Both the position numbers and the translations under genes were made by a program. Below, piece after piece: positions 15,514 through 23,595 of a stretch of 64,000 nt of DNA. The DNA is from an uncultured Eubacteriales bacterium. Its GTDB lineage: Bacteria; Bacillota; Clostridia; Oscillospirales; Acutalibacteraceae. Position 1 is the stretch's first letter. Each line of letters opens with the position of its first letter. The DNA lies in the NCBI GenBank assembly GCA_934477125.1, contig CAKSOL010000004.1, positions 62,001-126,000 of the forward strand, read 5' to 3'. The notes under the pieces are model-generated. The model had not been told where the DNA came from. It saw only the letters and a list, made by a program, of their open reading frames with translations, and made no database searches.

Positions 15514-16719
15514 TTGAAGCTTAAAGTGGGACTTTTCAATGATTCCTTTCCGCCGACGATAGACGGCGTTGCAAATACTGTTAAGAATTATGCGGACATT
15601 ATAACCGCCCGTTTCGGCACGGCGGTTGTCGTTACGCCGAAATACCCGAATGTTACGGACGATTATCCGTATGAGGTAAGGCGGTATTCCTCGGCGAAAT
15701 TCGGGGAAAAAATCCCCTACCGCATAGGAAATCCCTTTTCTCCGCTTACCGTCAGGAAACTGAGACAGGAGAATTTTGATATTCTTCACGTTCACTGTCC
15801 GTTCTGTTCGGGAGTTTTGGCGCATCAGGTAGCTATGATGCACAGCAATCCGCTGCCGGTTGTTTTTACCTATCACACGAAGTTTGACATTGATATTGAC
15901 AATTTCGTTCATAACCGCGCCGTAAACGCGCTGGCGCGCAAGCTGGTTTTAAGCAGCATTTCCTATGCCGACGAGGTTTGGGCGGTATCAAACGGCGCTA
16001 TCGAGAGTATGAGAGTTTTAGGATATAAAGGGGACGTCCGGGTTATGCCGAACGGAACAGATTTTGAAAAGGGTCCGGGCGACGCCGCCGCAATAGCCGA
16101 AATAAACCGTATGTATCTTCTTGAGCCGGATGTGCCGGTTTTGCTTTTCTGCGGCAGAATGATGTGGTATAAAAACATCAAAATCATTCTTGACGCCATA
16201 AAGAAAATTTCCGCAACCGACCTGCGCTTTAGGGTGCTTTTCGTAGGCGACGGTCCCGACCGCCCGGCTATCGAGCAGTATGCCCGCAGTATAGGGATAT
16301 ACGACCGCATAACCTTTACGGGCGCATTTTATGACCGGAAGAAAATCAAGGCGTTTTTCTCCCGCGCGGATTTATTTATGTTCCCTTCTACATACGATAC
16401 GTCGGGACTGGTTGTAAAGGAGGCGGCTTCAAGCGGCTGTCCGTCTATCCTTACCGCCGGCAGCTGCGCGGCGGAGGGAGTTTGCGATATGCGTTCGGGG
16501 CTTCTCTGCGAGGAAACGGCTGAGAGCTTTGCCGAAAAGCTTTCCGCGGCGCTGAGCGACCCCGATTTGCTCAAAAGGCTGGGCAGGGGCGCCGAGGAGG
16601 AGGTATACCTTTCCTGGGACGACTCGGTTGCCGCCGCATGGAAGCGTTACGAATATCTTATAGACTCTGCAAAGAGTTCCGATAAAAAGGCATTACGGAG
16701 ACCTAAAAATGAAAAATAA
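15514..16719 (+). CDS. Family 4 glycosyltransferase (GT-B), 401 aa
   Basis: N-terminal acceptor domain LKVGLFNDSFPPTIDGVANTV, the HVHCPF loop, then the donor domain with FCGRMMWYKN, FVGDGPDRP, ITFTGAF and the nucleotide-sugar motif PSTYDTSGLVVKEAASSGCP containing the EX7E-like glutamate. The N-terminus resembles mannosyl- and glucosyltransferases acting on membrane lipids. TTG 15514 has GGAG eight bases upstream. It overlaps a PAP2 phosphatase-family gene by 11 bases, so the pair probably makes or remodels a glycolipid; the product is not determined. Confidence 0.9.
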   Translation: MKLKVGLFNDSFPPTIDGVANTVKNYADIITARFGTAVVVTPKYPNVTDDYPYEVRRYSSAKFGEKIPYRIGNPFSPLTVRKLRQENFDILHVHCPFCSGVLAHQVAMMHSNPLPVVFTYHTKFDIDIDNFVHNRAVNALARKLVLSSISYADEVWAVSNGAIESMRVLGYKGDVRVMPNGTDFEKGPGDAAAIAEINRMYLLEPDVPVLLFCGRMMWYKNIKIILDAIKKISATDLRFRVLFVGDGPDRPAIEQYARSIGIYDRITFTGAFYDRKKIKAFFSRADLFMFPSTYDTSGLVVKEAASSGCPSILTAGSCAAEGVCDMRSGLLCEETAESFAEKLSAALSDPDLLKRLGRGAEEEVYLSWDDSVAAAWKRYEYLIDSAKSSDKKALRRPKNEK

Positions 16720-17386
16720 TTATTACAGCGATTTTCGTTTTAACAGACTGACCGAGCCTAAGTTCAGGCACATACTGATGCTCCTTTACTGGCCGCTGTT
16801 TTCGCTGGTGTTCCAGCTGCTTGAGCATAGGCAGGGGATTGAATGGATAGCCGTCCGCTCCAGGTTTGACGGGATGATTCCTTTCTGCGAATATTTTATA
16901 ATTCCGTATTATTTTTGGTTTGTATACCTTGTCTGGATGCTGGTTTACACTTTCTTTTTCGATATTCCCTCATTCAAAAAATATATGACGTTTATAATAA
17001 TCAGCTACAGTCTGACCTGTCTTATATACGTCATTATTCCGACCGAGCAAAATCTGAGGATTGACCTTTCGGAGAGGTCAAATGTGTTTGAAGACCTTGT
17101 ATGGCAGCTGCAAACCTCGATAGACAACAATAAAAACGTATGCCCCTCGCTCCACGTTACCGGTTCCTTCGCGGTTCTGTTTACCGCCTGGAATTCCGAG
17201 CGTTACCGCAGCGTATTCTGGAGGGCGGTGTTTATCGCGATAACCGTTCTTATCAGCGTGTCAACGGTATTTTTAAAACAGCATTCGATTATAGACATTG
17301 CGGCGGCGGTCGGTCTTTGCTTTGCGATTTATCCGTTCGTTTTCCGCAGACAGCCGCGCGGCGTTAATTACGAAACGGCATTTTAA
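16709..17386 (+). CDS. PAP2-superfamily membrane phosphatase, 225 aa
   Basis: About six membrane helices. The PAP2 catalytic motifs 2 and 3 are present as CPSLHVTGSFAV (Ser-His) and KQHSIIDIAAA (His-Asp). Motif 1 (KxxxxxxRP) is not obvious, as in inositol-phosphoceramide-synthase-like members of the superfamily. ATG 16709 has GGAG nine bases upstream and lies inside the end of the glycosyltransferase gene, so the two are coupled. Probably dephosphorylates or transfers a polyprenyl- or phospholipid head group; specificity unknown. Confidence 0.88.
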   Translation: MKNNYYSDFRFNRLTEPKFRHILMLLYWPLFSLVFQLLEHRQGIEWIAVRSRFDGMIPFCEYFIIPYYFWFVYLVWMLVYTFFFDIPSFKKYMTFIIISYSLTCLIYVIIPTEQNLRIDLSERSNVFEDLVWQLQTSIDNNKNVCPSLHVTGSFAVLFTAWNSERYRSVFWRAVFIAITVLISVSTVFLKQHSIIDIAAAVGLCFAIYPFVFRRQPRGVNYETAF

Positions 17387-17397
17387 AGCAAAAAATT

Positions 17398-17432
17398 AAA
17401 CGGTTCGTCAGAGGACGAACCGTTTTTATTTT
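17398..17432 (+). terminator. Bidirectional terminator between the PAP2 gene and nth
   Basis: AAACGGTTCGTC (17398-17409) and GACGAACCGTTT (17414-17425) with an AGAG loop, then a U tract on +. The minus side is also U-rich (complement of 17389-17397). Confidence 0.88.
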
Positions 17433-17455
17433 TACGCAATCGAAACCGCATACCG

Positions 17456-17490
17456 CGTCTAACATCTAATGTCTAACGTCTAACGTCTAA
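17456..17490 (-). repeat. Five heptad repeats TTAGACG/TTAGATG over the nth stop codon
   Basis: On the minus strand there are five consecutive 7-base units: TTAGACG, TTAGACG, TTAGACA, TTAGATG, TTAGACG. The first two units encode the last residues of Nth (LDVRR) and the third supplies its TAG. Because 7 is not a multiple of 3, successive units place TAG in all three frames. A similar run ends the gene at 45349. Confidence 0.8.
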
Positions 17491-18108
17491 TTTAGGGCAG
17501 ATTTCCGCAAGGGGGCAGATTTCGCAATGCGCCGTCCGAGCCGTACAGATGTCCCTGCCGAAAAGCACGGCGCGGTGACAAAATGCGTTTGATTTATCGG
17601 GCGGCAGCAGCTTTCTCATCTGCATTTCAACCTTTAACGGGTCGCGGGTTGAAACAAGTCCCAGCCGGTTGCAAAGGCGGATAAGGTGAGTATCGGTAAC
17701 GACGGCAGGCTTTCCGAATATATCTCCGCAGACGAGATTAGCGGTTTTTCTGCCTACTCCCGGCAGGGTTACAAGCTCTTCAATCGTTCCCGGAACCTCT
17801 CCGCCGAAACGCTCGCACAACGCTTTGCCTATTCCCACAAGGTCGCGTGCCTTGGTTTTATAAAGTCCGCAGGTCTTTATAAGCTCCTCAACCTGCGTTA
17901 TATCGGCGTTTGCCATACTCTCAGCGTCCGGAAAAGCGGCAAAAAGCGCCGGGGTCACGATATTCACCCGCGCATCGGTGCATTGAGCGGAAAGCCGGGT
18001 TGCAATAAGCAGCTGAAACGGGTCGCTGTAGCTTAGCGAGCATACTGCGTCCGGATATTTTTCTTCGAGCAGGCGAACCGCCGCCTCCGCGCGTTCCTTT
18101 TTACGCAC
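17473..18108 (-). CDS. nth: Endonuclease III, 211 aa
   Basis: Base-excision-repair glycosylase/AP lyase removing oxidised pyrimidines. It has the helix-hairpin-helix LPGVGRKTANLVCGD with the Schiff-base lysine, the catalytic Asp in VVTDTHLIRLCNRL and the [4Fe-4S] cysteines in the C-terminal CTARTAHCEICPLAEICP. GTG 18108 is preferred because GGAGG is nine bases upstream; ATG 18117 lies almost on that site. The gene overlaps the EIIC-like gene by 8 bases. The last residues are encoded by a heptad DNA repeat. Confidence 0.95.
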   Translation of the reverse strand: MRKKERAEAAVRLLEEKYPDAVCSLSYSDPFQLLIATRLSAQCTDARVNIVTPALFAAFPDAESMANADITQVEELIKTCGLYKTKARDLVGIGKALCERFGGEVPGTIEELVTLPGVGRKTANLVCGDIFGKPAVVTDTHLIRLCNRLGLVSTRDPLKVEMQMRKLLPPDKSNAFCHRAVLFGRDICTARTAHCEICPLAEICPKLDVRR

Positions 18109-19156
18109 GGCCGGCATCCTCCAGCTTGAGATCGCCCGAATGTATCCAGTTAAGCTTGCGCATAGCCTCGGCAATTCCGAGAGAGAGCAGCGCAGGGGCA
18201 ATAAAGTGCATAACGGCAATTTCTATCAGCGTTACGGCAACCGAAACGCCGTTTGCCGTCATAGCCTCAAAGCAGGCGAACTGACCGACAAAGCCGGAGG
18301 TTCCCATTCCCGAACCGACCGGAGAGCTTACCATTTTAAGCACAGCCGACGACACCGGACCGAGCAGGGCGCTCGATATTATCGACGGCAGCCATATCTG
18401 CGGATGGCGCACTATATTCGGCATTTGCAGCATTGAGGTTCCGACGCCCTGGGCGATAAGCCCTCCGACGCGGTTTTCTCGGTAGCTTATAACCGCGAAG
18501 CCTATCATATTGCAGCAGCAGCCTATCGTTGCCGCGCCTGCGGCAAGACCGGTTATTCCCATAGAAATTCCGATTGCGGCGGAGGAAATCGGCAGCGTCA
18601 GCAAAATTCCCATAACAACAGACACGACCGCGCCGCCGAGTATCGGAGAGTTTTCAACGTTTATATTGACTAATCCGCCTATCCATTTCATTGCCGCCGA
18701 GATATAAGGACCTACGAAATAGCCGGCCCCGGCTCCCGTTACTATGCAGCAGAGCGGAGTTAAAATTATTTCAAGCTTGGTTTTCCCCGAAATGAGCGAG
18801 CCTATTTCTATCGCAACATAAGCCGCGATAAACGCTCCGAGCGGCTCTCCGGGCGCGCCTATTTTAAGAGCTTCAAGAGAAAGCTTGGGAAAAGCGCCGA
18901 CCATTCCGGCAACCGCTGCCGAAACCGAGGTCAGCGGAGACGCCTTGAGCTTGCAGGCAACGCCTACTCCGATACCTGCGCCGGTTATCGTTTTCGCAAC
19001 GCTGCCCATTGCGATTATGTATTCCCCGACCGGATTATCGCCTATAATCGTTCCTATCTGACAAAGTATCGTTCCTATTATCAGGGTTGCGAACAAGCCG
19101 AGCGCCATACCGGATAATCCGTCGATAAACAGTCTGTTAAGATATTTTTTAAACAT
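18101..19156 (-). CDS. PTS EIIC-like membrane protein (PTS_EIIC_2 family), 351 aa
   Basis: Polytopic protein with about nine to ten glycine-rich helices. Family hallmarks are GVGVACKLKASPL, NPVGEYIIAMGSVAKTITGAG, ISYRENRVGGLIAQGVGTSMLQMPNI and PVGSGMGTSGFVGQF. This family resembles phosphotransferase sugar-permease domains but is found without EIIA/EIIB, as here. Function is not established; sugar transport or sensing is inference. ATG 19156 follows AAGGGGTAG. The six-hairpin element 19186-19355 ends 29 bases upstream with an extended -10-like motif pointing at this gene. Confidence 0.9.
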   Translation of the reverse strand: MFKKYLNRLFIDGLSGMALGLFATLIIGTILCQIGTIIGDNPVGEYIIAMGSVAKTITGAGIGVGVACKLKASPLTSVSAAVAGMVGAFPKLSLEALKIGAPGEPLGAFIAAYVAIEIGSLISGKTKLEIILTPLCCIVTGAGAGYFVGPYISAAMKWIGGLVNINVENSPILGGAVVSVVMGILLTLPISSAAIGISMGITGLAAGAATIGCCCNMIGFAVISYRENRVGGLIAQGVGTSMLQMPNIVRHPQIWLPSIISSALLGPVSSAVLKMVSSPVGSGMGTSGFVGQFACFEAMTANGVSVAVTLIEIAVMHFIAPALLSLGIAEAMRKLNWIHSGDLKLEDAGRA

Positions 19157-19185
19157 TTCTCTACCCCTTAAAAATATTTTGCTGT

Positions 19186-19355
19186 TATAATACCATAAAA
19201 TCCGAAACCATCGGTTTCGGAGCGGCGTATGCCGCTTTTATCGGCAAGGGCGATAAAAATTTTAGCCGTTCAATGGAGCAGGCGCGGCTGAAAGCCGCAA
19301 AACCGCAAGGTTTTAAGTCAGCCTTTGCGCTGACGCCTGCGAACATTATACCATA
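19186..19355 (-). repeat. Six-hairpin element, copy 1
   Basis: Read on the minus strand: anchor TATGGTATAAT (19345-19355), three hairpins (19317-19334 GTCAGC/GCTGAC; 19299-19314 AAAACC/GGTTTT; 19284-19298 GCGGCT/AGCCGC), central anchor CATTGAACGGCTAAAA (19260-19275), three hairpins (19236-19258 TTTTATCG/CGATAAAA; 19221-19236 AGCGGC/GCCGCT; 19201-19221 TCCGAAACC/GGTTTCGGA), end anchor TTTTATGGTATTATA (19186-19200). Copy 2 at 34508-34675 shares the anchors and the 3+3 layout but not the stem sequences. Confidence 0.75.
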
Positions 19356-19377
19356 TCAGAGCCGCGCCTGCAAGACC

Positions 19378-19433
19378 TTAAGCAAAGCCGACAAATCCGA
19401 ACCCGATTTTAAAGGACGGATTTTCGCCTTTGC
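19378..19433. repeat. 56-bp palindromic repeat, copy B
   Basis: Begins TTAAGCAAAGCCG, ends TTTTCGCCTTTGC. Five differences from copy A (201-256). The ends pair imperfectly into a hairpin of about 17 bp. It lies just after the nagA stop on the minus strand. Confidence 0.7.
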
Positions 19434-19456
19434 ATTGTTAAAATACTCGTAAATTC

Positions 19457-20524
19457 TTACGGGCGGCAGTATACCTCGCCGGCGATTATAACCGCGGTTA
19501 TATTCATTTTTTCGTCGATTATAAGCATATCCGCGTCGTAGCCGCAGTCTATAACGCCCTTTTTAACTCCCAAAAGCTCAGCCGGGGTTCTCGAAGCCAT
19601 ACGAACCGCGTCCTCAAACGGAATACCGAATTCAACAGCCTTTTTAACGCAGTCCCAGAGCATTGCGCAGCTGCCGGCTATCGTGCCGTCCGGCAGGCGG
19701 GCGGCGCCGTCCTTCAGTATAACGTCAAGCCCTCCCGATTCGTAACGTCCGTCCGGCAGACCGGCGCACCGTATGCTGTCGCTGATAATGGTCATTCTCT
19801 CCGGACCGAACATTTTATAGGTTGCCAGAACAACCGGCTTTGAAATATGAAAGCCGTCGCAGATAAGCTGAGCGTAAATTTTCCGCTCAAACGCCGCGCC
19901 GATAGGACCGGGATTGCGGTGGTGGAACGGCGGCATAGCGTTATATGTATGAGTAAGGCAGTTCGCTCCGCAGCCGATTGCCCTCAGCGCGGTTTCATAG
20001 CCGCAGTCGGTATGACCGAGAGCTATAACGCATTCGGGCGTTACCTCGCTTATAAATTCATACGCTCCCTCGGTTTCGGGGGCTAAGGTCATCATTTTAA
20101 CCCTTTTGAACCGTCTGAACTCGTTTATATCCGGCTTGCGGATAAATTTCTCGTTCTGCGCGCCCTTATGCTTGGGGGAAATGTAGGGTCCCTCAAGATG
20201 AAAGCCGAGTATCTGCGCGCCGGGGAAATCGGTTTCGGCGGAGGTTACACGCAATAAATCGTCAAAGCCCATTGTCATAGTCGTAGGAAGAAATGAGGTT
20301 GTGCCGTGACGGGCATAAAAGTCGCAGAGACCGCCGAAATCGGCGTCCATAGCGTCCATACCGGCACAGCCGTGAGTGTGAACGTCGATAAGTCCGGGGA
20401 TAACCCTCAAGCCGCGCGCGTCCTCCGCGTCCGGCAGAGCTTCGGCGGAAAATCCGGCGATTTTCCCGTTCTCAACCCTTATATTCGTCAGCCTTCCGCC
20501 GACAACCGCATTGTTGATATTCAT
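19457..20524 (-). CDS. nagA: N-acetylglucosamine-6-phosphate deacetylase, 355 aa
   Basis: Amidohydrolase that makes glucosamine 6-phosphate during amino-sugar recycling. Motifs seen are DVHTHGCAGMDAMD, the metal-binding glutamate in HLEGPYISPKHKGAQN, histidines in ALGHTDC and THTYNAMPPFHHR, and the catalytic aspartate in ISDSIRCAG. It is a little shorter than typical (about 380 aa). The ATG overlaps the plsY stop by four bases (ATGA). It is the last gene of the UgtP-like-plsY-nagA operon; no nagB is nearby. Confidence 0.94.
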   Translation of the reverse strand: MNINNAVVGGRLTNIRVENGKIAGFSAEALPDAEDARGLRVIPGLIDVHTHGCAGMDAMDADFGGLCDFYARHGTTSFLPTTMTMGFDDLLRVTSAETDFPGAQILGFHLEGPYISPKHKGAQNEKFIRKPDINEFRRFKRVKMMTLAPETEGAYEFISEVTPECVIALGHTDCGYETALRAIGCGANCLTHTYNAMPPFHHRNPGPIGAAFERKIYAQLICDGFHISKPVVLATYKMFGPERMTIISDSIRCAGLPDGRYESGGLDVILKDGAARLPDGTIAGSCAMLWDCVKKAVEFGIPFEDAVRMASRTPAELLGVKKGVIDCGYDADMLIIDEKMNITAVIIAGEVYCRP

Positions 20525-21183
20525 ATATGCTTCCTCCTGTCCGTAACTGCGGCGCTTTCCTGCGCGCCGTCTGCGTCTGTGTCATTTTCACCGGGCTGTC
20601 TGCGGTGCCGCAGGATTGCCGTAAAGGAAACTGCGGAGCAGCAGAGCGCCGTAAAAACTCTGCCGCTGTATACCTCGGCGGCAGTTCCTATCAGCCCGAA
20701 AAGGGTGAATGTAACAATACTGCGCCGGCGGTTGGGATTTATTTTGATAACGGTTGAAAAAAGAATATAGATAACCGCCAGCAGGAACACAAGCGGCGTA
20801 TATTTAGCCATTCCGAGCAGAGTTCCGAATATTGTCGATATACATTTTCCGCCGTGAAACCCGTTGAGCGGCGCTATGGCGTGACCCAAAACCGGGGCGG
20901 CGGCAATAACCGCAAACACCGGGGTTCCGGCAAGGCCGAGCCTTACAGCCGCGTAAACCGGGACAAAGCCCTTAGCCAAATCAAAAATCAGGCAAATCAT
21001 TCCGAGCCGCCAGCCGCAGCTCATAAAAACGTTTCCGGCGCCGGGGTTGCGGTCGGGGTGCTGCTCGCAGACGTCCACCCCTCTGAGCCAGAGCGGAATC
21101 CATCTGCTGAACATAACGCTGCCGAGGAAAAAGCCTCCCACGGCAAGTCCAGCCGCGATAAAGGGTATTAAATCGGGGTTCAT
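20521..21183 (-). CDS. plsY: Glycerol-3-phosphate acyltransferase PlsY-like, 220 aa
   Basis: Membrane enzyme that transfers acyl from acyl-phosphate to glycerol 3-phosphate, the first step of phospholipid synthesis. The three PlsY motifs are seen: DRNPGAGNVFMSCG, LGHAIAPLNGFHGGK and the basic loop after FSTVIKINPNRRR. The first motif has D where most have S/G, and the C-terminus carries a long hydrophilic tail (RQPGENDTDADGAQ). ATG overlaps the glycosyltransferase stop (ATGA) and its own stop overlaps nagA. It may be a divergent paralogue rather than the only PlsY. Confidence 0.85.
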   Translation of the reverse strand: MNPDLIPFIAAGLAVGGFFLGSVMFSRWIPLWLRGVDVCEQHPDRNPGAGNVFMSCGWRLGMICLIFDLAKGFVPVYAAVRLGLAGTPVFAVIAAAPVLGHAIAPLNGFHGGKCISTIFGTLLGMAKYTPLVFLLAVIYILFSTVIKINPNRRRSIVTFTLFGLIGTAAEVYSGRVFTALCCSAVSFTAILRHRRQPGENDTDADGAQESAAVTDRRKHI

Positions 21184-22286
21184 TTCATCACCTGCTCGAT
21201 TATTTTATCCGCAGCGTTCTGCGGAATGTTTTTTCTCTGCATTTCAACCATCCGCCGGGCTTCATCGGGAGAGCCTGCAAGCCGCGCGGCAGCCGCTGCC
21301 GCCTGACCCGGAGACGTTGCCTTTACCGACATTCCCCTTTTTGAGAAAAATTCGGTGTTTTTAGTTTCGCAGCCGGGTATCGTCATAAGCTGAACAAAGG
21401 GAACTCCGGCGACAGCCGCCTCGGTGCTTGAAAGTCCGCCGGCTTTGGAAATCAGAACGTCCGCCGCGCGCATATAAAGCGCGACCTTATCGGTAAAGCC
21501 GAGAATACGGACGTTTTTGCGGCTTTCATAGCTTTCCGAAAGCTCGCGGCGCAGCTTTTCGTTTCTTCCGGCTATAATATAAACCGAGAACTCTCCGCCG
21601 CCGCAGGCGAGCAGCTCATCGCACAAAGCGGAAAGATTTCCGCAGCCTACGCCGCCGGACATAACGAGATACATTTTTCCGTTCTGCGGCACGCCCAGCT
21701 CCTCTCGCGCCTGACTGCGCGACTGCGGAACGTTAAATCTGCCGCTTACCGGTATTCCGAGCGGAAAAACGAGGTTTTCCGCGATACCCTTTCGGGTCAG
21801 CTCGGCGGTAAGGTCGGGATGGGGTGAAAAATAGCCGGTAAGCCCGGTTTCGGCGATAAATGGAATACAGGTATAATCGGTAAGAACGCCGTAAGCCGGA
21901 ACGTCAAGCAGACCCTTGCGGTAAGCGGCGGTTACAGACTCCATACCGTAAAGATGAGTGCAGATAACGGCGGTATAGCCCTCTCCCTTTATATAATCCG
22001 AAAGAGCCCTTGAATAAAGCTTATTCGCGAGATAAACCGGCGAGGTTACGCCTGTTGCGCTGTAAGCCCTGCCTGCCTGATAAACAGCCCCGAACAGCGC
22101 AGGCGAACGCTTTATCATATTATTATAGCAGGATGCAACCAGCGATTCCGCCTTTTTTCCGCCGAACGCAACCGGGTCGGCAATATGCGAATATATCCCT
22201 GCGCGCTCTGCGGCTTCGGCAAGCGCTTTGGCGGCGCTGTTGTGTCCCTCTCCCGTACTGCAGCTGAGAATTAAAAGCTTTTTCAA
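21180..22286 (-). CDS. MGDG-synthase/UgtP-like diacylglycerol glycosyltransferase, 368 aa
   Basis: GT28 enzyme. N-terminal acceptor domain with LSCSTGEGHNSAAKAL and the TDYTCIPF loop; C-terminal donor domain with VMSGGVGCGN, ILGFTDKVALYMRAADVLISKAGGLSSTEA and PFVQLMTIPGCE. This family adds sugars to diacylglycerol at the cytoplasmic membrane surface, giving glycolipids and teichoic-acid anchors. Operon company with plsY supports a lipid role. ATG 22286 has AAGGAG upstream. Sugar donor and product are inference. Confidence 0.9.
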   Translation of the reverse strand: MKKLLILSCSTGEGHNSAAKALAEAAERAGIYSHIADPVAFGGKKAESLVASCYNNMIKRSPALFGAVYQAGRAYSATGVTSPVYLANKLYSRALSDYIKGEGYTAVICTHLYGMESVTAAYRKGLLDVPAYGVLTDYTCIPFIAETGLTGYFSPHPDLTAELTRKGIAENLVFPLGIPVSGRFNVPQSRSQAREELGVPQNGKMYLVMSGGVGCGNLSALCDELLACGGGEFSVYIIAGRNEKLRRELSESYESRKNVRILGFTDKVALYMRAADVLISKAGGLSSTEAAVAGVPFVQLMTIPGCETKNTEFFSKRGMSVKATSPGQAAAAAARLAGSPDEARRMVEMQRKNIPQNAADKIIEQVMK

Positions 22287-22334
22287 AAAAATAACTCCTT
22301 ACAATCTGTCGATAAGCCCAGAACAAATTACTCC

Positions 22335-22527
22335 GCGGCGGTTACGCCGCATTTTGTTTTTCCGCTGACAGGTGCGGCGGAAAAACACCTTGTAAGCGAA
22401 AAAACGCTTATTTAGCGTTTTTTAAGGGTACCGGGGTGGTATTGGCGGGGATGGAGTGCAGTCAAAAATCTTTGATTTTTGCGAGCGGAATTCCCGTCCA
22501 AGATAGTGCCGATAAATCGGCACTATC
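22335..22527. repeat. Cluster of five stem-loops upstream of the lipid operon
   Basis: GCGGCG/CGCCGC (22335-22350), TTTTTCCGC/GCGGAAAAA (22357-22385), AAAAACGCT/AGCGTTTTT (about 22401-22422), CAAAAATC/GATTTTTG (22463-22481) and GATAGTGCCGAT/ATCGGCACTATC with a 2-base loop (22502-22527). The third is followed by T-rich DNA and could act as a terminator. Confidence 0.6.
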
Positions 22528-22582
22528 AGCGTTTACAACAATAATATACATCTTTCGGGCGGATTTTACAAGTGGTAAAGTT

Positions 22583-22622
22583 TAAAAAAGACGGCTCTGT
22601 GCTTTTAAACCACAGAGCCGTC
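22583..22622 (-). terminator. rpsT terminator
   Basis: GACGGCTCTGTG (22590-22601) and CACAGAGCCGTC (22611-22622), perfect 12-bp stem; the A-run at 22584-22589 gives a U tract on the minus strand. Confidence 0.93.
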
Positions 22623-22649
22623 GCGCAAATCAAAGCTTATACAGGCGCA

Positions 22650-22910
22650 TTATGCGTTTGCATTAAGACGCGTCTGCAGCTGAGACTTCTTTCTCGCAGC
22701 GTTATTCTTATGAATGATACCGCGGACAGCGGCCTGGTCAAGCTTTTTAACGGCAACCTTAACAGCCTCGTTTGCATCGGCAGCCTTAGCGTCAATAGCG
22801 GCGTCAGCCTTTTTGATAGCAGTGCGCAGCGCGGAACGGTAAGCCTTATTGCGCTCATTGTTCACGCGGCTTACAAGCACGCGCTTTTTAGCGGATTTAA
22901 TATTCGGCAT
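22650..22910 (-). CDS. rpsT: 30S ribosomal protein S20, 86 aa
   Basis: Binds 16S rRNA at the bottom of the small subunit. Typical basic helical sequence beginning MPNIKSAKKRVLVS and including RNKAYRSALRTAIKK and GIIHKNNAARKKSQL. ATG 22910 follows GAGGAGGTG. Single-gene unit with its own promoter (22950-22978) and terminator, divergent from tadA. Confidence 0.97.
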   Translation of the reverse strand: MPNIKSAKKRVLVSRVNNERNKAYRSALRTAIKKADAAIDAKAADANEAVKVAVKKLDQAAVRGIIHKNNAARKKSQLQTRLNANA

Positions 22911-22949
22911 CGTGACACCTCCTCATCTAATTCTTGTGTAACACACATT

Positions 22950-22978
22950 ATAATATCACATAAATCTCCGGATTGCAA
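22950..22978 (-). promoter_or_regulatory. rpsT promoter
   Basis: Minus strand TTGCAA (complement of 22973-22978), 17-bp spacer, TATTAT (complement of 22950-22955). Confidence 0.75.
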
Positions 22979-23028
22979 CACTTTTTTCATAAATATGCCC
23001 GGCAACGCCGCCGCAGGGATAAAAACAG

Positions 23029-23057
23029 TTGAAATATATTCTGCCGGAGGCTATAAT
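23029..23057 (+). promoter_or_regulatory. tadA-queG promoter
   Basis: TTGAAA (23029-23034), 17-bp spacer, TATAAT (23052-23057). Confidence 0.8.
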
Positions 23058-23090
23058 AGCCTTATATAAACATACAAGGTGCGGAGGAAA

Positions 23091-23594
23091 ATGGCGTATT
23101 CGGGGAAAACGGAAATCGGCGGAGAAATAAACCGGTTCGACAAAAGATTTATGCTGCGCGCGATAGAGCTTGCAAAAGCTGCCGGAGAGCGGGGAGAAAT
23201 TCCCTGCGGCGCGGTTATAGAAAAGAACGGCGAAATAATAGCGGAAGGCTCAAACCGCAGAGAGGAAACCCGCAGCGCATTGTCTCACGCGGAAATCGAG
23301 GCGATAAACGCCGCCTGCCGGGCTTTGGGCGACTGGCGGCTTACCGGCTGCACGCTTTATGTTACCCTTGAGCCCTGCCCGATGTGCGCCGGGGCGGTAA
23401 TAAACGCCCGGATACAAACGGTTGTTTTCGGAGCGTTCGACAGCCGCGCCGGGAGTCTTGAAAGCGTTACCGACCTTTCAAGGCTGCCGTTTGAAAGCCG
23501 GCCGCAGGTGTTCGGAGGAGTCTGCGAGGAGGAATGCGCCGGTCTGCTCAGAAGCTTTTTTGATAAAAGACGGACTGAAAACAGGGAGCGCTGA
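23091..23594 (+). CDS. tadA: tRNA-specific adenosine deaminase TadA, 167 aa
   Basis: Converts A34 to inosine in tRNA-Arg(ACG). Zinc-deaminase motifs: HAE at residues 67-69 with the catalytic glutamate, and PCPMCAG with Cys96 and Cys99. An N-terminal extension of about 18 residues precedes the first helix. ATG 23091 is used because CGGAGGAAA lies right before it; the GTG at 23079 overlaps that site. The gene ends one base before queG. Confidence 0.94.
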   Translation: MAYSGKTEIGGEINRFDKRFMLRAIELAKAAGERGEIPCGAVIEKNGEIIAEGSNRREETRSALSHAEIEAINAACRALGDWRLTGCTLYVTLEPCPMCAGAVINARIQTVVFGAFDSRAGSLESVTDLSRLPFESRPQVFGGVCEEECAGLLRSFFDKRRTENRER

Positions 23595-23595
23595 A

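Larger units (their letters stand above)
19157..19456. other. 300-bp gap filled by two repeat elements
   Basis: No gene. It contains the six-hairpin element (19186-19355) and copy B of the 56-bp palindrome (19378-19433), leaving almost no unique sequence between nagA and the EIIC-like gene. Confidence 0.85.
22287..22649. other. 363-bp gap rich in hairpins
   Basis: No gene. It has at least five stem-loops (22335-22350, 22357-22385, 22401-22422, 22463-22481, 22502-22527) and the rpsT terminator at 22583-22622. None of the anchors of the six-hairpin element is present. No promoter for the operon starting at 22286 stood out. Confidence 0.6.

Noticed and set aside
17456..17490. Phase-variable coding repeat
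   Set aside because: Heptads lie at the very end of nth; gain or loss of a unit would alter only the last residues, so on/off switching is unlikely.
19186..19433. CRISPR array
   Set aside because: The hairpins are not copies of each other and there are no equal spacers; no cas genes in the window.
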